64,000 nucleotides of DNA from Microthrixaceae bacterium (lineage in GTDB: Bacteria; Actinomycetota; Acidimicrobiia; Acidimicrobiales; Microtrichaceae). The position numbers and the translations under genes are program-made. Under the pieces are notes generated by a model. That model saw only the letters and a program-made list of their open reading frames with translations. It was not told the DNA's origin and ran no database searches. The first letter of the stretch is position 1, and each line of letters starts with the position of its first letter. Shown one piece after another: positions 27,449 through 36,000 of this stretch. The DNA lies in assembly GCA_023958095.1 (NCBI GenBank), contig JAMLGJ010000011.1:40874-104873 (forward strand), written 5' to 3'.

Positions 27449-28468
27449 ATGGATCTCAAGGACCTGACCCCTGAGTTGTTCGAGAAGACCGAGTTCGCCG
27501 AGAAGCGACGCGGCTACGACATCGACCAGGTGGAGCACTTCCTCGAGGAGACCGGCACGGCGGTGGCACAGCTACTGGTTCGCTACCGCCAGCTGGAGGA
27601 GCGCGCATCGGCTGCAGAGGCCCGACTGGCCGAGGCCGAGGCCGAGCTGTCCCGCCGCGCGAGTGAGCCCGCAGCTGCACCGGTGGTCGAGTCCGACGAG
27701 GTGGAGCGGGCCACCTCGACCCTTCTCATGGCCAAGCGGACCGCGGACGCCACCATTGCCGAGGCCGAGGCCGAGGCGGGCCGGGTGCGCGCCGAGGCGA
27801 CCCGGCGGGCCGAGGAGGTCGTTGCGGAGGCCCGTCGGACCGCGGACGAGGAGCTGAACACCGCCCGACGCCACACGACCGAGGTGGTCACCTCCCTCGA
27901 GGCTCGACGCGACGCGGTCGCGTCGGTGGTCGAAGGATACGAACAGCGCATGGAGGAGTACCGGTCGCAACTCGGCCAGGCTGCCGAGGCGCTCCGGGCA
28001 CTCGTGGACGATCCGACCCTCCTCGCGGCGCGGGGCCCACTCGAGGTGCCGCCCGCAGCACAGGGGTACACCCCGGTGCCCGAACCCGCATCGGAGCCGG
28101 GCCCACCGGAGGAAGGCGGGTCGTCCGCCGCAGCACTCGACCTGACCGATGCGACACAGGCCCACGACACGGCCGCGCTCGCCCGTGAAGGTGTGACCGG
28201 TCCCACCGGAGCCGAGTCCCGCACGGAGGTCCAGGCCGGTCCGGGTGGCGAGAGCGCCCCTGTGGAGTCCGTCGAGGCGCAGGTGCGCGAGTCCTCGGTC
28301 GTCGTCGACGCCGAGCCGGTGACCGGCCAGACCTCGGATCGATTCCTGCGCGAGCTCGACGAGGCCGTGAACGAGGGCAGCGAGCCCACCGGGGACGACG
28401 CCATGTCGGCGTTCTTCGACGGTGGGGGCTCCGGGCAGGGTCGGTCCCGCTTCGGCTGGAGGCGCTAG
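27449..28468 (+). CDS. DivIVA/Wag31-like coiled-coil protein
   Basis: A 339-aa cytoplasmic scaffold likely to mark poles or septum. The N-terminal DivIVA signature is present ([21 protein letters not shown], about 10-30: Arg pair and hydrophobic turn that bind curved membrane). A long Ala/Glu/Arg-rich coiled coil covers about 35-185, and the rest (185-339) is Pro/Ala/Glu-rich and probably disordered. A hairpin follows the stop codon directly. Wag31 proteins are usually shorter with a second coiled coil at the end; the disordered tail here differs. Confidence 0.85.
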   Translation: MDLKDLTPELFEKTEFAEKRRGYDIDQVEHFLEETGTAVAQLLVRYRQLEERASAAEARLAEAEAELSRRASEPAAAPVVESDEVERATSTLLMAKRTADATIAEAEAEAGRVRAEATRRAEEVVAEARRTADEELNTARRHTTEVVTSLEARRDAVASVVEGYEQRMEEYRSQLGQAAEALRALVDDPTLLAARGPLEVPPAAQGYTPVPEPASEPGPPEEGGSSAAALDLTDATQAHDTAALAREGVTGPTGAESRTEVQAGPGGESAPVESVEAQVRESSVVVDAEPVTGQTSDRFLRELDEAVNEGSEPTGDDAMSAFFDGGGSGQGRSRFGWRR

Positions 28469-28469
28469 A

Positions 28470-28492
28470 ACCCGGGCTGAGCAGCCGCGGGT
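28470..28492 (+). terminator. Hairpin directly after divIVA
   Basis: ACCCGGGCT and AGCCGCGGGT can pair (9 bp, one bulge) around a GAGC loop, two bases after the stop. There is no U-run, so it is a weak or factor-dependent terminator candidate, or a 3'-end protector. Confidence 0.4.
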
Positions 28493-28524
28493 GGGTTGGT
28501 CACTCCCGCGCGGGCGCGAGCGGC

Positions 28525-28530
28525 TAGGGT
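28525..28530 (+). promoter_or_regulatory. -10-like TAGGGT before the DksA-like gene
   Basis: TAGGGT lies 53 nt before the ATG at 28584. Unlike most promoters here it leaves a normal leader, with AAGGAG 7 nt before the start codon. Confidence 0.45.
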
Positions 28531-28583
28531 GCAACCTCCGCACGCCCGGATCACCCGGACCAACCGGGTCAAGGAGACGCCCC

Positions 28584-29156
28584 ATGGCTGCCGCCAAGAA
28601 GAAGTCTGCCAAGAAGGCGCCGGCGAAGAAGACCCCGGCCAAGAAGAAGGCCCCCGCCAAGAAGGCGCCGACCAAGAAGAAGGCACCTGCCAAGAAGGCG
28701 CCCGCCAAGAAGAAGGCCCCCGCCAAGAAGGCGCCCGCCAAGAAGAAGGCCCCCGCCAGGAAGGGTGCCGACGGGCCGAAGAAGTCCCCGTTCGGGCAGA
28801 AGTTCCTGGATGCCCAGCGCAAGGCGCTCCTGAGCGAGCGGGAGGTGCTCACCGCCCAGGCGGAGTCGCTGAAGGCCGAGGCGGAGTCCCTCGCGATGGA
28901 GCGGGAACCCGGGGACGTCCAGTTCGACGACGAGTCCGGAGAGGGCGATTCGGTTGCGGTGGAACGCGACTTCGACCTGGCCCGGGCCGCGCAGGCGACA
29001 CAGCAGATCGAGGAGATCGACGCCGCCCTCGAGCGGATGGACGCCGGAACCTACGGAATCTGTGAGAGCTCCGGCCTCGCCATCCCGAAGGAGCGTCTCG
29101 AGGCGATCCCCTGGGCGCGCCAGCGTGTCGAGTACAAGACGAGCCGTTTCTACTGA
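28584..29156 (+). CDS. DksA/TraR-like protein with Lys/Ala/Pro-rich N-terminal tail
   Basis: A 190-aa protein in two parts. Residues 1-60 are almost only Lys, Ala and Pro, with three exact-phase 11-residue repeats (AKKAP-x-KKKAP, residues 25-57), like the tails of histone H1 or mycobacterial HU. Residues 68-190 form a coiled-coil plus DksA/TraR C-terminal domain ([29 protein letters not shown]). The zinc finger is degenerate: only C160 remains, with S163, R181 and Y184 at the other ligand positions. DksA-type proteins bind the RNA polymerase secondary channel; the tail suggests nucleic-acid binding. AAGGAG precedes the ATG. Confidence 0.85.
   Translation: MAAAKKKSAKKAPAKKTPAKKKAPAKKAPTKKKAPAKKAPAKKKAPAKKAPAKKKAPARKGADGPKKSPFGQKFLDAQRKALLSEREVLTAQAESLKAEAESLAMEREPGDVQFDDESGEGDSVAVERDFDLARAAQATQQIEEIDAALERMDAGTYGICESSGLAIPKERLEAIPWARQRVEYKTSRFY
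28656..28754 (+). repeat. 33-bp in-frame tandem repeat, three copies
   Basis: Three 33-bp units encode AKKAP(T/A)KKKAP in the N-terminal tail of the DksA-like protein; a diverged unit precedes them. Such lysine-rich repeats vary in copy number between strains in other actinobacteria. Confidence 0.85.
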
Positions 29157-29190
29157 GACCCCCGGTGCCGGTACGCACGGGAGCCGATTG

Positions 29191-29784
29191 ATGGCCGACC
29201 CGAACGTCCCCGCTCCAACCGACGGTGCGCCCCTGTCCCGGGGAAGGCGTTGGACGTTGCTCGTGGGCAGTGTGGTCGTCGTGCTGTTGCTGGACCAGCT
29301 GACCAAGTGGTGGGCGGTGTCACAGCTGGCGCCCCCACCGGAGGGCAACGGCCGCATCGTCGACGTCGTCGCGTCACTGCGGTTCCGCTACGCCGAGAAC
29401 ACCGGCATGGCCTTCTCCAGGGGTGCCGAATCGGGCCGCTGGATCGGCCTCCTGGTGATCATCGTGGTGGTGGTGATGGTGTACTTCGCCACCCGGGTGA
29501 GGAGCCCGGGCCTGGTGGTGACCCTCGGGGTGGTCGTCGGTGGGGCACTCGGCAACCTCCTCGACCGGCTCCTGCGTGCCGAGGACGGGTGGCTCAGCGG
29601 TGCGGTGGTCGACTTCATCGACCTGCAGTGGTGGCCGGTGTTCAACGTGGCCGACGCGGCGGTCGTGGTCGGGGGGATCGTGCTCGTCCTCCTCGCGACC
29701 AGGGAACCGGAGGCCACCACTGGGCGGGAAGCGGACCGCCAGGATCCCGCTGCCCCGGCCGGGGGAGAAGAGGGAGTGGGCTGA
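29191..29784 (+). CDS. lspA: Lipoprotein signal peptidase LspA
   Basis: A 197-aa membrane aspartyl protease that cleaves prolipoproteins. Four membrane helices; motifs DQLTKWW, NTGMAFS, GGALGNLLDRL with the first catalytic Asp, VVDFID, and FNVADAAV with the second. A polar N-terminal extension of about 18 and a C-terminal tail of about 30 residues flank the core. ATG at 29191; the next gene begins 1 nt after the stop. A candidate client, the peptidase lipoprotein at 52.5-54.1 kb, lies in the same window. Confidence 0.95.
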   Translation: MADPNVPAPTDGAPLSRGRRWTLLVGSVVVVLLLDQLTKWWAVSQLAPPPEGNGRIVDVVASLRFRYAENTGMAFSRGAESGRWIGLLVIIVVVVMVYFATRVRSPGLVVTLGVVVGGALGNLLDRLLRAEDGWLSGAVVDFIDLQWWPVFNVADAAVVVGGIVLVLLATREPEATTGREADRQDPAAPAGGEEGVG

Positions 29785-29785
29785 C

Positions 29786-30727
29786 TTGCCGCACCCCGGC
29801 CAGGGTGCCGAGGTTCCCGCCGCCGCGGATGGCGAGCGGCTCGACCGGTACGTCGCGCTGCTCACCGGCAGCTCACGGTCCGCGGTGGCCCGAGCGATCC
29901 GGAGCGGCGAGGTGCTCCTGGACGGTGAGCCGGTGACGAAGGGCTCCACGAGGCTCGCTGCGGGCGACCTGCTGGAGGTGCGCTTCGAGCCGCGTCCCGA
30001 TGTCGAGGTCCCCCGCCCCCAGGAAGGGGTGGAGCTGGTGGTGGTCCACGAGGACGATCAGCTGGCCGTGATCGACAAGCCGGCCGGGCTCGTCGTGCAT
30101 CCCGCTCCGGGCCATCCCGACAACACGCTTTGCAATGGGCTCCTGGCCCGCTATCCGGGGATTGCACGGGTGGGTGACCCCACCCGCCCCGGCATCGTGC
30201 ACCGTCTCGACCGGATGACCTCGGGCCTGTTGGTCGTGGCCCTGACCCCTTCGGCCCACGAGTCCCTGGTGTCGCAGCTCGCACACCATGGTGTCGAACG
30301 GGTCTACTCCGCAATGGTCGCCGGCCACCTGGCTGCTCCCCATGGTGTGGTGGATGCTCCCATCGGACGCTCGAGGCGGAACCCGTTGAGGATGACCGTC
30401 GCCGCGGGGGCGAAGCAGGCCCGCACGCACTTCGAGGTCGTCGAGGAGTTCGGCGAACCCGAGTGCACACTGCTGCGGTGCCGGCTGGAGACCGGCCGGA
30501 CCCACCAGATTCGTGTGCACATGCGTTCAATCGGGCACCCGGTGATGGGCGACGAGCTCTACGGAACGGTTCGCCCCGGGGTGTCACCTCCGCGGATGTT
30601 CCTGCACGCCGAGGCCCTCGGTTTCCTCCACCCGGAGTCGGGGGAACCGGTGAGGTTCACCTCGGCCCTGCCCGCCGACCTGGCCGGCTGGCTGGACTCG
30701 ATGCGCGGGGCTCGACCCGCCGGCTGA
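29786..30727 (+). CDS. Ribosomal large-subunit pseudouridine synthase, RluA family (RluD-like)
   Basis: A 313-aa rRNA pseudouridine synthase. An S4 RNA-binding domain (ERLDRYVALLTGSSRSAVAR, about 17-75) precedes the catalytic domain with the signature GIVHRLDRMTSGLLVVA, in which the Asp is the nucleophile, and ETGRTHQIRVH near the end. The only plausible start is TTG at 29786, just after the lspA stop and preceded by GAGGGAG; no ATG or GTG is available at the right place. Neighbouring lspA is the usual actinobacterial partner. Exact target uridines are inferred as RluD-like. Confidence 0.9.
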   Translation: MPHPGQGAEVPAAADGERLDRYVALLTGSSRSAVARAIRSGEVLLDGEPVTKGSTRLAAGDLLEVRFEPRPDVEVPRPQEGVELVVVHEDDQLAVIDKPAGLVVHPAPGHPDNTLCNGLLARYPGIARVGDPTRPGIVHRLDRMTSGLLVVALTPSAHESLVSQLAHHGVERVYSAMVAGHLAAPHGVVDAPIGRSRRNPLRMTVAAGAKQARTHFEVVEEFGEPECTLLRCRLETGRTHQIRVHMRSIGHPVMGDELYGTVRPGVSPPRMFLHAEALGFLHPESGEPVRFTSALPADLAGWLDSMRGARPAG

Positions 30728-30732
30728 GGCAC

Positions 30733-31167
30733 TCAGCCCGGCCAGGGTGCCTCACCCTCGGTCATCAGCCGGAGGTCCTCGAGGGTGAACCCCGAGAGCA
30801 TCTCGCGCAGTTTCGCCCCCACGTCCGCCCAGATCGACCAGAGCACGCACTGTCCCTCGTGGTCACAGGCCCCGTCGGTGTGGGGCTCTCCGAAGTCCCC
30901 GGCCTGGATCGGGCCGTCCACCGCCGAGACGATCTGGGCGAGCGTGATCTCCGAGGGGTCGCGCGACAGGACGTAGCCCCCGCCGGCACCGCGCTTGGAG
31001 CGGACCAGGCCGGCCCCCTTCAAGGCGAGCAGGATCTGCTCCAGGTAGGGCTGGGGCAGGCCCGTGCGGTCCGCGATGTCACGGACCGAGGTCGGTCCGT
31101 CGTCGCGGTGCAGTGCCAGTGAGAGCAGGGCGCGGCTCGCGTAGTCGCCGCGGGTGGAGACCTTCAC
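30733..31167 (-). CDS. Rrf2 family transcriptional regulator
   Basis: A 144-aa Rrf2 winged-helix regulator. The helix-turn-helix region reads TSVRDIADRTGLPQPYLEQIL (about 26-46), followed by the wing RSKRGAGGGYVLSR. The iron-sulfur region has C101-x5-C107, but the third position of the IscR/NsrR C-x5-C-x5-C motif is W113. It may bind a cluster with a non-Cys third ligand, or sense something else. The GTG at 31167 (MKVSTRGDYASRALL, the family start) is preceded by TACAGT 6 nt upstream; the longer frame is not used. Divergent from the phosphodiesterase gene. Confidence 0.9.
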   Translation of the reverse strand: MKVSTRGDYASRALLSLALHRDDGPTSVRDIADRTGLPQPYLEQILLALKGAGLVRSKRGAGGGYVLSRDPSEITLAQIVSAVDGPIQAGDFGEPHTDGACDHEGQCVLWSIWADVGAKLREMLSGFTLEDLRLMTEGEAPWPG

Positions 31168-31173
31168 GGGGCA

Positions 31174-31179
31174 ACTGTA
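31174..31179 (-). promoter_or_regulatory. -10-like TACAGT before the Rrf2 gene
   Basis: Minus-strand TACAGT, 6 nt before GTG at 31167. Predicts a leaderless transcript and supports the short form of the protein. Confidence 0.5.
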
Positions 31180-31224
31180 GGACGCGGTGGAGCGGGGGTG
31201 TGTGTCTCGCGCCCACGCTGTGGA

Positions 31225-31230
31225 TAGCGT
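31225..31230 (+). promoter_or_regulatory. -10-like TAGCGT before the phosphodiesterase gene
   Basis: TAGCGT, 8 nt, then ATG at 31239. Confidence 0.45.
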
Positions 31231-31238
31231 TGTTGTCG

Positions 31239-32342
31239 ATGAGCGATGCACCGAGCCTGCCGGACTACGAAGGTCCCTGCACGGTCAACGTCGTTCGACC
31301 CCTGGTGGAGGACCCCGCGGAGGCACCCTCGTGGTTCCCGGTTGGCCTGGAAGGGGTCGACCAGGTGGTGCTGTTGGTGCTCGACGGCCTGGGCTGGCAC
31401 CAGATGCAGGAGCGACTCAGCCTGCTTCGTGGGTTCTCCGCGATGGACGCCTCGTGCATCCGAACCGTCGCCCCCACCACCACCGCCACCGCACTCACCT
31501 CGATCACCACGGGCCTGCCGCCGGGGGAGCACGGAATCATCGGCTACCGGATGCACACCGAGTCGAACGACATCCTGAACGTGCTGCGGTGGTGCACCTC
31601 CAAGGGCGATGCGCGCGAGACGATGCGGCCCGAGTCGATCCAGCCGAACCTGGCCTTCGAGGGACACCGGCCCCCGATGGTGGTGAGAGCCGAGTTCAAG
31701 GACTCCGGCTTCACCCGGGCGCACCTGGGCGGCTGCCGGATGGTTCCCTACCGCATGCCCTCGACCCTGAACGCGGAGATCCTGCGCCAGTTGGGCAACG
31801 GCGAACCCTTCGTCTACGCCTACTACGACGGGATAGACAAGGTCGCCCACGAGTACGGCCTGGGCAACTTCTATGACTCCGAGGTCGTGTTCGTGGACCG
31901 CATCGTGGAGTACCTCGCGGATGCCCTGCCACCTCGGTCCGCGCTGGTCGTGACCGCCGACCACGGCCAGGTCCACGTCGGTGAGAACGTGCTGAGCCCG
32001 CATCCCGAGGTCCTCTCACACGTGGCGTCCCAGAGCGGTGAGGCGCGCTTTCGTTGGTTGCACGCGCGCGAGGGGTGCGAGGTCGCCCTGCTCGAGGCGG
32101 CAAGGCGCCACCACGAGGACGTGGCATGGGTGGTCTCGCGCGATGAGGTCGTCGACGGTGGCTGGTTCGGCCCCAAGGTTCTCCCGGCAGCCCTGCAGCG
32201 CCTGGGCGACGTCGCCCTGGTCACCCACGCGGACGTCGCCTTCGAGGACGCAGCGGACACGGGACCGTTCGTGCTCGTGGGTCGCCACGGATCGATGACT
32301 CCCGCCGAGGTGGACGTCCCGCTCCTGGTCGCCAAGGGCTGA
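31239..32342 (+). CDS. Type I phosphodiesterase / nucleotide pyrophosphatase family protein
   Basis: A 367-aa member of the alkaline phosphatase superfamily. Metal and catalytic residues of the NPP group are visible: D49 in LVLDGLGW, the threonine nucleophile in PTTTATALTS (about T82) followed by TGLPPGEHGI, then DKVAHEYG, TADHGQVHVG and VGRHGSM. There is no signal peptide or membrane helix, so it appears cytoplasmic, unlike many NPPs. Substrate unknown (nucleotide or phosphonate diester). Divergent from the Rrf2 gene across a 71-bp gap. Confidence 0.85.
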   Translation: MSDAPSLPDYEGPCTVNVVRPLVEDPAEAPSWFPVGLEGVDQVVLLVLDGLGWHQMQERLSLLRGFSAMDASCIRTVAPTTTATALTSITTGLPPGEHGIIGYRMHTESNDILNVLRWCTSKGDARETMRPESIQPNLAFEGHRPPMVVRAEFKDSGFTRAHLGGCRMVPYRMPSTLNAEILRQLGNGEPFVYAYYDGIDKVAHEYGLGNFYDSEVVFVDRIVEYLADALPPRSALVVTADHGQVHVGENVLSPHPEVLSHVASQSGEARFRWLHAREGCEVALLEAARRHHEDVAWVVSRDEVVDGGWFGPKVLPAALQRLGDVALVTHADVAFEDAADTGPFVLVGRHGSMTPAEVDVPLLVAKG

Positions 32343-32408
32343 GCGACTCAGACGCCCGGCGCGTCCAGCACCTCCGGGCACCGGGAGTGGGAGCCCCCGT
32401 GCCGCAGG

Positions 32409-32414
32409 TAGGCT
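32409..32414 (+). promoter_or_regulatory. -10-like TAGGCT before bpa
   Basis: TAGGCT, 7 nt, then ATG at 32422; predicted leaderless. Confidence 0.5.
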
Positions 32415-32421
32415 CTGGTCC

Positions 32422-32937
32422 ATGTCGAGCGAGCAGAGCCCCGGAGGACCCGCACCGAGCACCGGCGACGGGACCCGCGAGGTCGTGTCCCCCGACGGGG
32501 TCGCCCATGACGGCACCGAGGGCGACGGTGAGGAGCACTCCGATGTGGAGTCACCCGCGAAGATCATCAGGATCGGGGCGATGGTCAAGCAGCTGCTCGA
32601 GGAGCTGCGCGAGACCGAGCTGGACGAGCCCTCGCGGGACCGCCTGCGGGACATCTACCGCAACTCGGTGTCCGAGCTGAAGACGGCGGTGTCCCCGGAG
32701 CTTGCCGAGGAACTCGACCAGCTCAGCTTCGCGTTCGATTCCGACGAGCTTCCGTCCGGGGTCGAGTTGCGCATGGCGAAGGCCCAGTTGGTGGGTTGGC
32801 TGGAGGGCCTGTTCCACGGGATGCAGGCCGCGCTCATGGCCCAGCAGATGAACATGCGCCAGCAACTCGAGGGCATGCGCCAGCAGCTGCCGGAGTCAGC
32901 CGGGGTGCAGCCGAGGGGCGGACCGGGGTACCTCTGA
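32422..32937 (+). CDS. bpa: Bacterial proteasome activator Bpa/PafE
   Basis: A 171-aa protein of the Bpa (PafE, DUF2587) family, an ATP-independent ring that opens the actinobacterial 20S proteasome. After an acidic disordered region (1-42) come the family helices: KIIRIGAMVKQLLEELRE, LDEPSRDRLRDIYRNSVSEL and GWLEGLFHGMQAALMAQQM. The C-terminus ends GPGYL, like the GQYL-type tail that docks into proteasome pockets. No proteasome subunit genes are in the window, but this implies the cell has one. Confidence 0.9.
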   Translation: MSSEQSPGGPAPSTGDGTREVVSPDGVAHDGTEGDGEEHSDVESPAKIIRIGAMVKQLLEELRETELDEPSRDRLRDIYRNSVSELKTAVSPELAEELDQLSFAFDSDELPSGVELRMAKAQLVGWLEGLFHGMQAALMAQQMNMRQQLEGMRQQLPESAGVQPRGGPGYL

Positions 32938-32989
32938 GGCGACTACCGTGATCGGGTCCACCTGCTCGCGCAGATCGCGCGATAGTGGA

Positions 32990-33011
32990 CGAACCACATC
33001 GATGTGATTCG
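32990..33011. promoter_or_regulatory. 22-bp near-perfect palindrome upstream of dnaE
   Basis: A perfect 12-bp palindrome CACATCGATGTG (32995-33006) is flanked by CGAAC on the left and ATTCG on the right, so 10 of 11 base pairs match across the centre. It lies about 57 bp before the dnaE start, downstream of a TACCGT hexamer (32944-32949), a position suited to a repressor. Confidence 0.55.
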
Positions 33012-33067
33012 TTCTGGCGGGGCTCCCGGGTGGGGTCCGCATCGGAGTTCATCGCAGGGGATCCACC

Positions 33068-36000
33068 GTGCCCGATTCGTTCGTACACCTCCACCAGCAC
33101 ACCGAGTACTCGATGCTCGACGGCGCCGCCCGCATCGGCGACGTGGTGGCCGCGGCGAGGGCCGATGGCCAGCCTGCCATGGGGATCACCGACCACGGCA
33201 ACATGTACGGGGTCCTGCCCTTCTACAAGGCGTGCAAGGACCAGGGCGTGAAGCCGATCATCGGCACCGAGGCCTACATGGCCCACGACCACCGCTCCGA
33301 GCGTCCGCCGCGACGTGGCCGGGTCGATGACTCCGGTGGCGAGGTGGAGGGCGGCCACAAGCTCTACTACCACCTGACCCTGCTGGCGGAGACCAACGTC
33401 GGCTACAAGAACCTCATCCAGATCGCCAGCCGGGCCTACATGGAGGGCTACTACTACAAGCCCCGTGTCGACTGGGACGTGCTGTCAGAACACAGCGAAG
33501 GGGTGATCGCCACGACCGGCTGCCTGGGCGGACACGTCCTGCAGTCGCTCATGAACGGGAGCTTCGACACCGCCCTGGAGAAGGCCGCACGCCTGCAGGA
33601 CATCTTCGGCCGGGACAACCTGTTCGTGGAGCTCCAGGACCACGGCATCCCCGAACAGCATCGGACCAACCCACAGCTGCTGGAGATCGCACGCAGGCTG
33701 TCGGCACCGTTGCTGGCGACCAACGACAGCCACTACGTGCACCGTGGCGACGCCGTGGCCCACGACGCCCTGTTGTGCGTGCAGACCGGATCACTCATGA
33801 GCGACCCGGACCGCTTCAAGTTCCACGGTGACCACCACTACCTGAAGACCGCCCAGGAGATGCGGCTGCTGTTCGACGAGCTGCCCGCGGCATGCGACAA
33901 CTCCCTGTGGATCGCCGAGCGGGCCAACGTGGAGATCGAGTTCGGCAAGCCGCAGCTGCCCGACTTCCCGCTTCCGGAGGGCTTCGAGGACGATGCGTCC
34001 TACCTCGAGCACCTCACCTTCGAGGGGGCCCGCGCCAGGTGGGGTGACGACCTGCCCGACGCCGTGGTGGAGCGGCTCGCCTACGAACTGAAGGTCATCG
34101 GTGACATGGGCTTCAGCTCGTACTTCCTCATCACGTGGGACCTGATCGCACACGCCCGCCGTTCCGGGATCCGGGTGGGCCCGGGCAGGGGTTCGGCGGC
34201 CGGGTGTGCGGTTGCGTACTGCCTCGAGATCACCGACCTCGACCCGATCCGCTACGACCTGCTCTTCGAGCGCTTCCTCAACCCCAGCCGGGTTTCGATG
34301 CCCGACATCGACATGGACTTCGATTCGCGGTTCCGCGACGAGATGATCCGCTATGCCGCAGAGCGCTACGGGCGCGACCACGTGGCACAGATCGTCACCT
34401 TCTCCACGATCAAGGCCCGAGCTGCGGTGCGCGACGCGGCACGGGTGCTCGGGCACGAGTGGTCGGTGGGCGACCGCATCGCGAAGGCGATGCCGCCCTT
34501 GATCATGGGTCGGGACACCCCGCTGTACGCCTGTCTCGAGGAGCATCCCAAGTTCACCGACGGCTACAAGATGGCCGGTGAGCTGCGCAAGATGTACGAG
34601 GCCGATCCGGACTCGCGCAAGGTCATGGACGTGGCGAAGGGCCTCGAAGGACTCCGGCGCCAGGACGGCATCCACGCTGCGGCGGTGGTGATCACCAAGG
34701 AGCCGCTCACCGAGTACCTGCCGATCCAACGCAAACCCGAGTCGGGCCAGCCGATCGAGGAAGCCCCGGTGGTCACCCAGTACGAGATGGGTGGGGTGGA
34801 GGAGCTGGGTCTGCTCAAGATGGACTTCCTCGGCCTGAGGAACCTGGACGTGATCAGCGATGCGCTCGAGATCATCAGGCGCGTGCGCGGGGTCGAGGTC
34901 GACATAGACCGCGTTCCCCTCGATGACGAACCCACCTTCGAGCTGCTCAGGCGCGCCGAGACGATCGGGGTCTTCCAGCTGGAGGGCACTGCCATGAGGA
35001 CCCTCATCCGGGCCCTGGCACCCACCACCTTCGATGACATAGCGGCGCTCGTGGCTCTGTACCGGCCCGGTCCGATGTCGGTGAACATGCACACCGACTA
35101 CGCGGACATCAAGAATGGGCGCAAGGAGGTGGACTACTTCCACCCCGACGCCGAGGAGATCCTCGCCGACACCTACGGGCTGATGATCTACCAGGAGTCG
35201 GTGATGCGGGTGGCGCAGCGCTTCGCCGGCTACTCCCTGGCACAGGCCGACAACCTCCGCAAGGCCTGCGGCAAGAAGAACCGCGAGGTGATGGCCAAGG
35301 AGCGCGCCGCGTTCGAGGCTGGGGTGGAGGACACCGGCTACGGCTCGGAGCTGGGGCCGCAGCTGTTCGACATCATCGAGAACTTCGCCGACTACGCGTT
35401 CAACAAGTCCCACTCCTACGGCTACGGCTTCATCGCCTACCAGACCGCCTACCTGAAGGCCAACCACGGCCCGGAGTACCTCTCGGCGCTGTTGACCTCG
35501 GTCAAGACCAAGCTCGAGAAGGCAGCGGTGTACCTGGCGGAGTGCCGCAACATGGGCATTCAGGTGGTGGTGCCCGACGTGAACGCGTCGGCGTCCGACT
35601 TCACCCCCGACCTGAGCGACCCGGAGGAACCCCGGATCCTCTTCGGGCTCTCCGCGGTGCGCAACGTCGGCGAGGGCATCGTGGAGCTCATCGTGGACGA
35701 ACGCGAGGAGAACGGGCCGTTCGAGGACTTCTACGACTTCTGTGCCCGGGTGGACACCTCGGTGCTGAACAAGAAGGCGATCGAGTCCCTCATCAAGGCC
35801 GGTGCGTTCGACTCCCTGGGACACCAGCGACTGGGCCTGCTGCAGACCTTCGAATCCATCGTGGACAGCACCCTGGCCAGACGGCGTGAGCACGACATGG
35901 GGGTGCAGAGCCTCTTCGGTGCGACCGAGGACGGTCCCCTGTTCGACGAGCGCACCCTGATTCCCGATGTCGACTTCCCGAAGAAGGAACGCCTGGCCCA

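Noticed and set aside
32990..33011. LexA (SOS) box before dnaE
   Set aside because: The CGAAC flank looks like half of the actinobacterial SOS box, but the other half is ATTCG and the spacing is 12 instead of 4.
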